Assembly: GCF_009709555.1 (NCBI RefSeq)
Contig: NZ_WJBG01000162.1
Span: forward strand, 1 to 50,834
DNA: 50,834 nt
Direction of reading: 5' to 3'
Origin: Streptomyces blattellae
GTDB lineage: Bacteria; Actinomycetota; Actinomycetes; Streptomycetales; Streptomycetaceae
Position 1 is the stretch's first letter. Each line of letters opens with the position of its first letter. Of the stretch, positions 42,629 through 49,656 are shown piece after piece. The position numbers and the translations under genes were made by a program. Below the pieces are notes generated by a model. That model was not told where the DNA came from. It ran no database searches and saw nothing but the letters and a program-made list of their open reading frames with translations.

Positions 42629-45236
42629 GATCGAGTTCGGCTCCTGGGTCAACGACGCGGTCGACTGGCTCACCACCCACCTGGGATGGCTCTTCGACTT
42701 CCTCGAAGAGGTCTTCCGCGGCGCCTACGACGGCGTCGACTCCGTGCTGCAGGCGCCCGAACCGCTGCTCCTCGCGGGCATCTTCGCGGTGATCGCCTGC
42801 TGGCTGCGCGGCGCGCTCGCCGGCGTCCTCACCTTCGCGGGATTCGCCTTCATCATCTCCCTGGAGCTGTGGGAGAACGCGATGATGACGCTGTCGCTGG
42901 TCTTCGTCGCGACTGTCCTCGCGCTCGTCATCTCGGTCCCGGTGGGCATCTGGGCGGCACGGTCGAACCGGGTCAGCGCGGTCGTACGGCCCGCGCTGGA
43001 CCTGATGCAGACGCTGCCGGCGATGGTCTACCTGATTCCGGCGATCCTGTTCTTCGGCAGCGGGGCCGCGGCGGGCATCGTCGCCACCCTGATCTTCGCG
43101 CTCGCCCCCGGCGTGCGCATGACCGAGCTGGGCATCCGCCAGGTCGACAAGGAACTGGTCGAGGCCGCCGAGGCGTTCGGCACCAGCCCGCGCGACATCC
43201 TGCTGCGCGTCCAGTTCCCGCTGGCGCTGCCCACCGTCATGGCCGGCGTGAACCAGGTCATCATGCTCGGCCTGTCCATGGCCGCCATCGCCGGCATGGT
43301 CGGCGCCGACGGACTCGGCGGCGACGTGAACGAGGCCATCGGCCAGCTCAACGTGGGTCTGGGCGCCGAAGCGGGCATCGCCATCGTGATCCTCGCGATC
43401 TACCTCGACCGGATGACCAGCGCCCTGGGCACCCAGGTCTCGCCGCTGGGCCGCCGGGCCGCCGCCCGGCTGCGCGCCGCCCAGGGCCTGAAGATCTGGT
43501 CCTACCGGCCGCGTCCGTCGGTCGCCGTCATCGGCGTCGTCGTCCTCGCCCTCGTCGCGGGCGGCATGGGCGTCTTCGGCGGCAGCGACGAGACCCAGGC
43601 GGCCGGAGGCGGTACGAACGTCGGCCAGGGCAAGAAGATCAGCATCGGCTACATCCCCTGGGACGAGGGCGTCGCCTCCACCTACCTCTGGAAGGAGGTG
43701 CTGGAGCAGCGCGGCTACGAGGTGGAGACCAAGCAGTTCGAGGCCGGACCGCTCTACACCTCGCTCTCCCAGGGCGACATCGACTTCCAGACCGACTCCT
43801 GGCTGCCGGTCACGCACGAGCAGTACTGGAAGAAGTACGGCAAGCAGCTGGAGGACCTGGGCGCCTGGTACGGCCCCACCTCCCTGGAGCTGGCCGTGCC
43901 CGCCTACATGACGGACGTCGACTCCCTCGGCGACCTCAGGGGCAAGTCCGCGGAGTTCGGCGGCGAGATCACCGGCATCGAGTCCAGCGCCGGCATGATG
44001 AGCCTGCTCAAGAGCGACGTCCTCAAGGCGTACGGCCTCGACCAGGAGTACAAGGTCGTCGACAGCTCCACGCCGGCGATGCTGGCCGAGCTCAAGCGCG
44101 CCTACGACAAGCAGGAGCCGATCGTCGTCACGCTCTGGTCGCCGCACTGGGCGTACAGCGACTACAAGCTGAAGAAGCTCACGGACCCGAAGGGCGCCTG
44201 GGGCTCGGGCGACGACGTGCACACCCTCGCGCGCAAGGGCTTCGCCGAGGAGAACCCGGTCGTCGGCCAGTGGCTGAAGGACTTCAAGCTGAGCGAGGAG
44301 CAGCTCACCAGCCTGGAGTCGGAGATCAACAAGGCCGGCCAGGGCAAGCAGCAGGAAGCGGTACGCACCTGGCTGGCGGACAACCCGGGGCTCGTCGACA
44401 AGCTGGCCCCGGTGCAGAGCGCCGCGACCCCGGCCGAGGCGCAGCGCCCGCTGGACGTGGCCTGGTTCCCCTGGGACGAGGACATCGCCGTCACCTACCT
44501 GTGGAAGAACGTCCTGGAGCGGCGCGGCTACCAGCTGAACCTCAAGCAGATGGACGTCGGCCCGGTCTACACCGGCCTGGCCTCCGGCGACCTCGATCTC
44601 AACTTCGACGCCTGGCTGCCGTACGCCCAGTCGAACTACTGGGATCAGCACAAGGACAGACTCAACGACCTGGGCACCTGGTACGAACCGACGTCTCTGG
44701 AGGTCGCCGTCCCCTCGTATGTGAAGGGCGTCGACTCCCTTGAAGACCTCAAGGGCAAGGCCGACACCTTCGACGGGAAGATCATCGGCATCGAGCCGGG
44801 TACCGGTGAGATGAACCTCCTGAAGACGAAGGTCCTGCCCGGGTACGGACTCGACAAGGAGTACGACGTCGTCGACGGCTCCACGCCGGCGATGCTGGCC
44901 GAGCTCAAGCGGGCCTACGCCAAGAAGGAGCCGATCGCCGTCGTCCTGTGGTCGCCGCACTGGGCGTACAGCGAGTACGACCTGACCAAGCTCGCCGACC
45001 CGGAGAAGTACTTCGGCGAGGGCAACACGATCCGCACCATCTCCAGCCAGGACTTCCCCGAGCAGTACCCGCAGCTCACGAAGTGGATCAAGAACTTCAC
45101 GATGAGCGAGGACGAGCTCGGCACCCTGGAGCAGGAGATCAAGGACCGCGGTCAGGGCCACGAGGAGGAGGCCGTCGCCGCCTGGCTCGACGAGCACCCG
45201 GACATGGTGAACCGGATGACCCCGGCCACCGCATAA
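42621..45236 (+). CDS. Betaine ABC permease fused to two tandem substrate-binding domains
   Basis: An 871-residue protein. The permease domain (about 50-280) carries the EAA loop (VEAAEAFGTSPRDILLRVQFPLALP). A further helix at about 300-320 exports two complete OpuAC-like binding domains, 338-605 and 609-871. Each keeps the three tryptophans that form the betaine cage: PWDEG/PWDED, SWLP/AWLP and SPHWAY in both. The two share a 34-bp identical block (44065-44098 and 44878-44911), a sign of duplication or gene conversion. GTG 42621 has GGAGAGAAGG upstream. No free binding-protein gene is present, so one complex has at least four binding domains per permease dimer. A strong terminator follows. 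Confidence 0.95.
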   Translation: MPRIEFGSWVNDAVDWLTTHLGWLFDFLEEVFRGAYDGVDSVLQAPEPLLLAGIFAVIACWLRGALAGVLTFAGFAFIISLELWENAMMTLSLVFVATVLALVISVPVGIWAARSNRVSAVVRPALDLMQTLPAMVYLIPAILFFGSGAAAGIVATLIFALAPGVRMTELGIRQVDKELVEAAEAFGTSPRDILLRVQFPLALPTVMAGVNQVIMLGLSMAAIAGMVGADGLGGDVNEAIGQLNVGLGAEAGIAIVILAIYLDRMTSALGTQVSPLGRRAAARLRAAQGLKIWSYRPRPSVAVIGVVVLALVAGGMGVFGGSDETQAAGGGTNVGQGKKISIGYIPWDEGVASTYLWKEVLEQRGYEVETKQFEAGPLYTSLSQGDIDFQTDSWLPVTHEQYWKKYGKQLEDLGAWYGPTSLELAVPAYMTDVDSLGDLRGKSAEFGGEITGIESSAGMMSLLKSDVLKAYGLDQEYKVVDSSTPAMLAELKRAYDKQEPIVVTLWSPHWAYSDYKLKKLTDPKGAWGSGDDVHTLARKGFAEENPVVGQWLKDFKLSEEQLTSLESEINKAGQGKQQEAVRTWLADNPGLVDKLAPVQSAATPAEAQRPLDVAWFPWDEDIAVTYLWKNVLERRGYQLNLKQMDVGPVYTGLASGDLDLNFDAWLPYAQSNYWDQHKDRLNDLGTWYEPTSLEVAVPSYVKGVDSLEDLKGKADTFDGKIIGIEPGTGEMNLLKTKVLPGYGLDKEYDVVDGSTPAMLAELKRAYAKKEPIAVVLWSPHWAYSEYDLTKLADPEKYFGEGNTIRTISSQDFPEQYPQLTKWIKNFTMSEDELGTLEQEIKDRGQGHEEEAVAAWLDEHPDMVNRMTPATA

Positions 45237-45259
45237 CTCCGGCCGCACAGCCGCCGACC

Positions 45260-45298
45260 GGCGCGCGCCCCGGCACCTGACGGACCGGGGCGCGCGCC
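45260..45298 (+). terminator. Terminator after the betaine transporter operon
   Basis: GGCGCGCGCCCCGG (45260-45273) and CCGGGGCGCGCGCC (45285-45298), perfect 14-bp stem with an 11-base loop, 24 bp after the stop. Confidence 0.88.
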
Positions 45299-45303
45299 GT
45301 CGT

Positions 45304-45567
45304 ATGTCCGCGCCTACGAAAAGGATCCGGACAACCACACAGGGCTACGTCACCCCCGAGCCCGGGAACACGGGGGACCGTGCGCGCATTGAACTGAACA
45401 GCACCCCTTTCGTGCTGAACGAAGGTCAGGGCTCGGCCCCCGGTCACCCGGCCCTCCTGATCGGCCTCTTCGCCCCTAAGGAGGAATCCCCGCACGGAGA
45501 ATCCGCAGAGCTGATCTACTGGCGAGAACTGCCAGATCGTCCCGCACTCTGTGTGCCGGCGATGTGA
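45304..45567 (+). CDS. Doubtful small open frame between terminator and XRE gene
   Basis: An 87-residue frame from ATG 45304. There is no ribosome site, the start directly abuts a terminator stem, and wobble positions are clearly less GC-rich than in neighbours. No domain is recognisable. The stretch could instead be a leader or a small RNA. CTGGC and GCCAG around 45519-45535 could form a small hairpin. Listed so the 450-bp gap is not left blank. Confidence 0.2.
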   Translation: MSAPTKRIRTTTQGYVTPEPGNTGDRARIELNSTPFVLNEGQGSAPGHPALLIGLFAPKEESPHGESAELIYWRELPDRPALCVPAM

Positions 45568-45598
45568 CAGGCGCATGAAACGGTTTGCCGAACATGCG

Positions 45599-45604
45599 TA
45601 GGGT
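45599..45604 (+). promoter_or_regulatory. Candidate -10 (TAGGGT) for the XRE regulator gene
   Basis: TAGGGT precedes ATG 45636 by 31 bp, with AAGGAG at 45621-45626 between. TGAAAC at 45575-45580 is a possible -35 (18-base spacer). Confidence 0.4.
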
Positions 45605-45689
45605 GCAGAGAACTCATCAGAAGGAGTGCGCCCGGATGGCGGTGCGGGCGGCGGACCGACGAGGACGAGCGAAGGAGGGAGCCGGAGCG

Positions 45690-46256
45690 ATGGGCGACCA
45701 CAAAGAACAACCGCTTCGCGTGGGCGCGGCCGTACGGCGGCGGCGCAGAGCGCTGGACCTCACGCTCGCCGTCGTGGCCGAGCGCAGCGGCCTGTCGGTC
45801 CCGTTCCTGAGCCAGGTCGAGAACGACCGCGCGCGCCCCAGCAGAAGCTCCCTGGAGAAGATGGCCGACGCCCTGCGCACCACCGCCGTCGAACTCCTCG
45901 CCGCCGCCGACCCCGCGTGCAGCGTCGACGTCGTCCGCGCGGAGGGGGACACGGGTCCGCAGCCCAGCACGCGTTCCCTGGTGCGCGGTCACCACCAGAT
46001 GCACGCCTCGGAGTTCACCGGCGACCACGACGCGGGCCGCGAATTCCAGTACCGCAACGACCAGTTGATGTACATCGCCGACGGAGTGGTGGAGATCGAG
46101 GCGGAGGGCCGCGCCTACCGCCTGGGCCGCGGCGACACCTTGTACCTCACCGGCGGGGTGCGTCACCGCTGGCGTGCCACCGAGCCGGACACCCGGGTGG
46201 TCGTCGTCGCGGTGGCCGAGCACATCGAGGCCGTCCGGGATCGGCCGCACCGGTGA
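45690..46256 (+). CDS. XRE-family regulator with cupin sensor domain
   Basis: Transcription factor of 188 residues from ATG 45690 (GAAGGAGGG upstream); ATG 45636 with AAGGAG is an alternative that adds 18 residues. The helix-turn-helix (about 8-63: VGAAVRRRRRALDLTLAVVAERSGLSVPFLSQVENDRARPS) is followed by a cupin barrel (about 105-180: MYIADGVVEIEAEGRAYRLGRGDTLYLTGGVRHRW). Proteins of this design often sense small amines or amino acids and regulate uptake genes. It lies behind the betaine operon and overlaps the next gene in a GTGA, so the two are likely linked. Confidence 0.9.
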   Translation: MGDHKEQPLRVGAAVRRRRRALDLTLAVVAERSGLSVPFLSQVENDRARPSRSSLEKMADALRTTAVELLAAADPACSVDVVRAEGDTGPQPSTRSLVRGHHQMHASEFTGDHDAGREFQYRNDQLMYIADGVVEIEAEGRAYRLGRGDTLYLTGGVRHRWRATEPDTRVVVVAVAEHIEAVRDRPHR

Positions 46257-46972
46257 GAGTCGTCTCCCTCGTCCCGTCGCTCACCGAGGCGGTGGCCAGG
46301 ACGCTGCCGGGCACCCTCGTCGCCGCCACCGACTGGTGCACCCATCCGGCGGACCTGGACGTCCCCCGCGTCGGCGGCACCAAGAACCCGGCGATCGGCA
46401 GGATCACCGCGTTGCGGCCCGACCTGGTCGTCGCCAACGAGGAGGAGAACCAGCCGGCGGACCTTGAGGCCCTGCGCTCCAGAGGCATCGCCGTCCTGGT
46501 CACCGAGGTGCGCAGCGTGCCGCAGGCCTTCACCGAACTGGACCGGATGCTGACCGCGTGCGGCGCGAAGAGCCGCCCCCGCTGGCTGGACGAGGCGGAG
46601 ACGGCCTGGTCGGCGCTCCCGGCCCCGCAGGCCCGCACGACGGCGGTCGTCCCCGTCTGGCGCCGCCCCTGGATGGTCGTGGGCCGGGACACCTTCGCGG
46701 GCGACGTACTGTCCCGCCTCGGCGTGGACAACCTGTACGCGACCCACGCCGAGCGCTACCCCCGCATCCCGGTGACCGAACTCCGCGCGGCGTCCCCCGG
46801 CTTGGTGGTGCTCCCGGACGAGCCGTACCGCTTCACGGCGGACGACGGCCCGGAGGCCTTCCCGGATCTGCCCTGCGCCCTGGTCGGCGGACGCCACCTC
46901 ACCTGGTACGGGCCGTCGCTGGCCGAGGCCCCCCGGGTGCTGGCCGAGGCCCTGCGAGCAGCTCACCGCTGA
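46253..46972 (+). CDS. Helical-backbone metal-receptor/BtuF-like protein without signal peptide
   Basis: A 239-residue protein with the fold of class III substrate-binding proteins (RVVSLVPSLTEAVA...WCTHPADL...VGGTKNPAIGRITALRPDLVVANEEENQ...VLVTEVRSVPQAFTELDRM). Homologues bind vitamin B12 or chelated iron outside the cell. Here the conserved domain begins at residue 1, with no signal peptide or lipobox, so the protein is probably cytoplasmic. GTG 46253 overlaps the XRE stop codon. No ABC permease is adjacent. Its 3' end overlaps the convergent transporter gene by 74 bp. Confidence 0.88.
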   Translation: MRVVSLVPSLTEAVARTLPGTLVAATDWCTHPADLDVPRVGGTKNPAIGRITALRPDLVVANEEENQPADLEALRSRGIAVLVTEVRSVPQAFTELDRMLTACGAKSRPRWLDEAETAWSALPAPQARTTAVVPVWRRPWMVVGRDTFAGDVLSRLGVDNLYATHAERYPRIPVTELRAASPGLVVLPDEPYRFTADDGPEAFPDLPCALVGGRHLTWYGPSLAEAPRVLAEALRAAHR

Positions 46973-48080
46973 CGAGTCCGCGCATCGTATACAGGGCGGC
47001 CGTGCCCCAGGCGGCGACCAGGACGACGTACAGGCCAATGGCAAGCCACTCGAAGGCGACGAGCCCGGTGTGCCGTGCCAGCGCCTCCGCACCGGTGACA
47101 CACGTGCCGACCGGAAAGGTGAACGCCCACCAGGTCATGGCGAACCGCATCCCGTTCCGCCGGGCGCGCACCACAAGGGCGGCGGCGAACACGAACCAGA
47201 GCAGTGCGAAGCCCGTCACCGGCACGCCGTACAGGACGGCGAGCATCCCGAACCCGTCGCCGTACGACGCGGGCACGACCCCGGGGGCCACGTCCGCGAA
47301 GTGGCCGACGGCGGTGGTGGACTGCCCGAGCGGCCCCAGCACGAGGAAGAGCGTGGGCGTGAGCGGGAGCGGCAACGGCCCCCCGGTGATCAGCCGGCCG
47401 AAGACCAGCGGCAGCATGAGCAGCGTCCCGAGAAGACTCACCCCGAACATCGCCAAGCAGCCGAGCAGCAGCGTCTCCTGAGCCTGCCCCGGCGGCAGAT
47501 GGGGCACCAGGAGCGGCCCGAGCGCGGCCGAGACCATGGGCGCGACGAGGGGCAGCAGCCACACGGGCGTGGCCTGAAGCGGCTCCACCCGATGCCGTAC
47601 GGCCATCAGGTACGGGACGGCGACGGCCGCCGCGAGCCCGACGACCGTACCGGCGGTGAACAGCACGGCATCGAGGGCGACCGCCGCGTCCGTCCCGATC
47701 CAGTCCCGCCCGACGGTGAGGGCGCCGCCGCCGACGGCCAGCAGGGCCATGGCGAGGCAGCCGTAGAAGGGCGCGACGGCCGGGTCGCGGAGATGGGCGC
47801 GGGCCTGGTCGCGATGGTGCACCCAGTGCAGGGCCCGGGCGCAGAGGACTCCGGCGAGCAGGAGGAGGGAGCAGGCCCACACCGTGGTACAGAGGGTGCG
47901 CAGGCCGGGGAGGCCGGAGAGGGGCGCTGGCAGGGTGGCGCCCGCGGTGGCGACGATGGCGGTGCCCATGACGGTGGCGTACCAGTTCGGCCCGAGGTGC
48001 CGGACGACCGTGGCGCGCGGGGGTCGTGCGGTGGCACGCTGCGGGCTATGCCGGGGGAGTGGCTGGGCTGCGGTGACCAT
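46899..48080 (-). CDS. TDT-family (tellurite resistance/C4-dicarboxylate) transporter
   Basis: Membrane protein of 393 residues with about ten hydrophobic helices. The N-terminal HLGPNWYATVMGTAIVATAG matches the TDT/SLAC1-like group, whose members export sulfite, malate or other anions. Later blocks include FAMTWWAFTFPVGTCVTG. ATG 48080 is taken because the first helix follows and the upstream part of the open frame is antisense to the LysR gene. The basic C-terminal tail runs over the end of the convergent gene. It is divergent from LysR, which probably controls it. Confidence 0.88.
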   Translation of the reverse strand: MVTAAQPLPRHSPQRATARPPRATVVRHLGPNWYATVMGTAIVATAGATLPAPLSGLPGLRTLCTTVWACSLLLLAGVLCARALHWVHHRDQARAHLRDPAVAPFYGCLAMALLAVGGGALTVGRDWIGTDAAVALDAVLFTAGTVVGLAAAVAVPYLMAVRHRVEPLQATPVWLLPLVAPMVSAALGPLLVPHLPPGQAQETLLLGCLAMFGVSLLGTLLMLPLVFGRLITGGPLPLPLTPTLFLVLGPLGQSTTAVGHFADVAPGVVPASYGDGFGMLAVLYGVPVTGFALLWFVFAAALVVRARRNGMRFAMTWWAFTFPVGTCVTGAEALARHTGLVAFEWLAIGLYVVLVAAWGTAALYTMRGLVSGELLAGPRPAPGGPRPATARTR

Positions 48081-48150
48081 GTCTCCACGGTCTCGTCGAG
48101 CGAGGACGCCGACCAGGGAGCATGTTCCTATGAGGGCATAACCTGTCTTT

Positions 48151-49089
48151 ATGAGCAGCAGCGCCATGGACGCCCGTGGAGAGCCCCATCGCACCCCGGC
48201 CTCCCTCGCCCACCGGGTGCCGGACCTGGGAGCGTTGGAACTGCTCCTGGCCGTGGCACGGCTCGGCAGCCTCGGCGGGGCGGCCCGCGAACTGGGCATC
48301 ACCCAGCCCGCGGCGAGCAGCCGGATCCGCTCCATGGAACGCCAGTTGGGCGTCGCCCTGGTGGACCGCTCCCCACGCGGCTCCCGCCTCACCGACGCCG
48401 GCGCGCTGGTCACGGACTGGGCGCGCAGGATCGTCGAGGCGGCCGAGGCCTTCGACGCGGGCGCCCAGGCACTGCGTGACCGACGGGACTCGCGCCTCCG
48501 GGTCGCGGCCAGCATGACGATCGCCGAATACCTTCTGCCGGGCTGGCTCCTGGCCCTGCGCGCCGCCCGCCCCGACACCGCGGTGTCCCTCCACGCCGGC
48601 AACTCGGCGGCCGTCGCGGAACGTCTCCTCTCCGACGATGCCGACCTGGGTTTCGTAGAAGGCCTGGCGGTCCCGACCGGCCTCGACTCGGTGGTCATAG
48701 CCCATGACCACCTGATCGTCGTCACCGCCCCCGACCACCCCTGGGCCCGCCGCCGACGCCCCTTGGCCGCAGACGAACTCGCCGCAACCCCCCTCATCCT
48801 CCGCGAGAAGGGCTCAGGCACCCGTCAGGTCCTCGACGCAGCCCTCGGCGGCCTCGCCAGACCCCTCATCGAACTCTCCTCCACCACAGCGGTAAAGGCC
48901 GCAGCGGTGAGCGGCGCCGGGCCGGCCGTCCTCAGCGAACTCGCAGTCGGCGAGGAACTGTCCCTCCGGCGACTGGTCAGCGTCCCCCTGAGCGAGGTCT
49001 CCCTGGCGAGAGACCTCCGAGCAGTCTGGCCGACCGGCCACCGCCCCACGGGCCCGGCGAGGGAGTTGCTGTCGCTGACGCGGGGGTAG
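48151..49089 (+). CDS. LysR-family transcriptional regulator
   Basis: DNA-binding protein of 312 residues. The winged helix-turn-helix is at about 22-85 (LGALELLLAVARLGSLGGAARELGITQPAASSRIRSMERQLGVALVDRSPRGSRLTDAG), followed by a periplasmic-binding-like inducer domain (about 110-305). ATG 48151 is preceded by a CATAAC -10-like box (48137-48142) with no ribosome site, so it may be leaderless. It shares a 70-bp gap with the divergent TDT transporter, the classical arrangement of a LysR protein and its target. Confidence 0.93.
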   Translation: MSSSAMDARGEPHRTPASLAHRVPDLGALELLLAVARLGSLGGAARELGITQPAASSRIRSMERQLGVALVDRSPRGSRLTDAGALVTDWARRIVEAAEAFDAGAQALRDRRDSRLRVAASMTIAEYLLPGWLLALRAARPDTAVSLHAGNSAAVAERLLSDDADLGFVEGLAVPTGLDSVVIAHDHLIVVTAPDHPWARRRRPLAADELAATPLILREKGSGTRQVLDAALGGLARPLIELSSTTAVKAAAVSGAGPAVLSELAVGEELSLRRLVSVPLSEVSLARDLRAVWPTGHRPTGPARELLSLTRG

Positions 49090-49513
49090 ACAGAATCAGC
49101 CTCTCCGGCGTTCGAGGGGCGGGGGGCCGGGGTGGGCCCCGAATCGGGGTGGAGGGGCGGAGACCTGCGAGGGGTGCAGGGGGCGCAGTCCCCGCCGGGG
49201 TCTGGGGCGGGCGGTTCACCTTCTTAGGGGTGGGCAGCCCCCTGACCCGCGAAAAGTCGGCGTTTCGGTCCCGATCCGGGCTCTGGCAGGGTTACGGAGC
49301 CGCGACCGGGTGATCAGCGGCCAAGGGGACGAGTCCTTACGGGCGGCGGGTGGCCGCCGGTGCGCCGCCGTGCTCCCGTGCCGGTGTCGGCGCAGCAACA
49401 CGTTCGCGTCGGTCTCCGCGCTCCGGTCGAAGCGGGCGTGCCCCGCGCGCGTCCGCGCGCAGTGTGGTCTCCCTCGCCTGGGACATGCCACTCCTCCGTG
49501 CTGTGCCTGATCG
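49090..49513. other. Gene-free, repeat-rich interval
   Basis: About 420 bp without a supported gene. The first 130 bp are G-rich with short direct repeats (GAGGGGCGG, GGGGTGCAGGGGGCGCAG) of the kind scattered between Streptomyces genes. The rest may be further degraded insertion-sequence DNA leading into the transposase remnant. Confidence 0.5.
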
Positions 49514-49640
49514 CCGTCCATCGCGCAGTCGCGATGGACGGTTCAGCGGGTTCGAGGCCGCTGCCGGGGAACTGCCGGACGCGGTCCCCGGCAGCGGACC
49601 CGTTCCACGTCGTGCGCCTGGCCGACGGCGTGCCGGGTCG
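49514..49640 (+). pseudogene. Degenerate ISL3-type transposase remnant
   Basis: Three plus-strand frames in succession spell a typical ISL3 transposase stretch: VAMDG (49528-49542), then FSGFEAAAGELPDAV (49542-49586), then DPFHVVRLADGV (49597-49632). The DPFHVV block includes a catalytic aspartate region of that family. At least two frameshifts separate the parts and the rest of the gene is missing. Two hairpins lie inside: CCGTCCATCGCG / CGCGATGGACGG (49514-49525, 49530-49541) and CTGCCGGGGA / TCCCCGGCAG (49561-49570, 49585-49594). Confidence 0.5.
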
Positions 49641-49656
49641 GTCACGGATTCCCGGG

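Noticed and set aside
42459..45338. 959-residue minus-strand frame opposite the betaine permease fusion
   Set aside because: Antisense to a protein with complete transporter motifs; its length reflects codon bias only.
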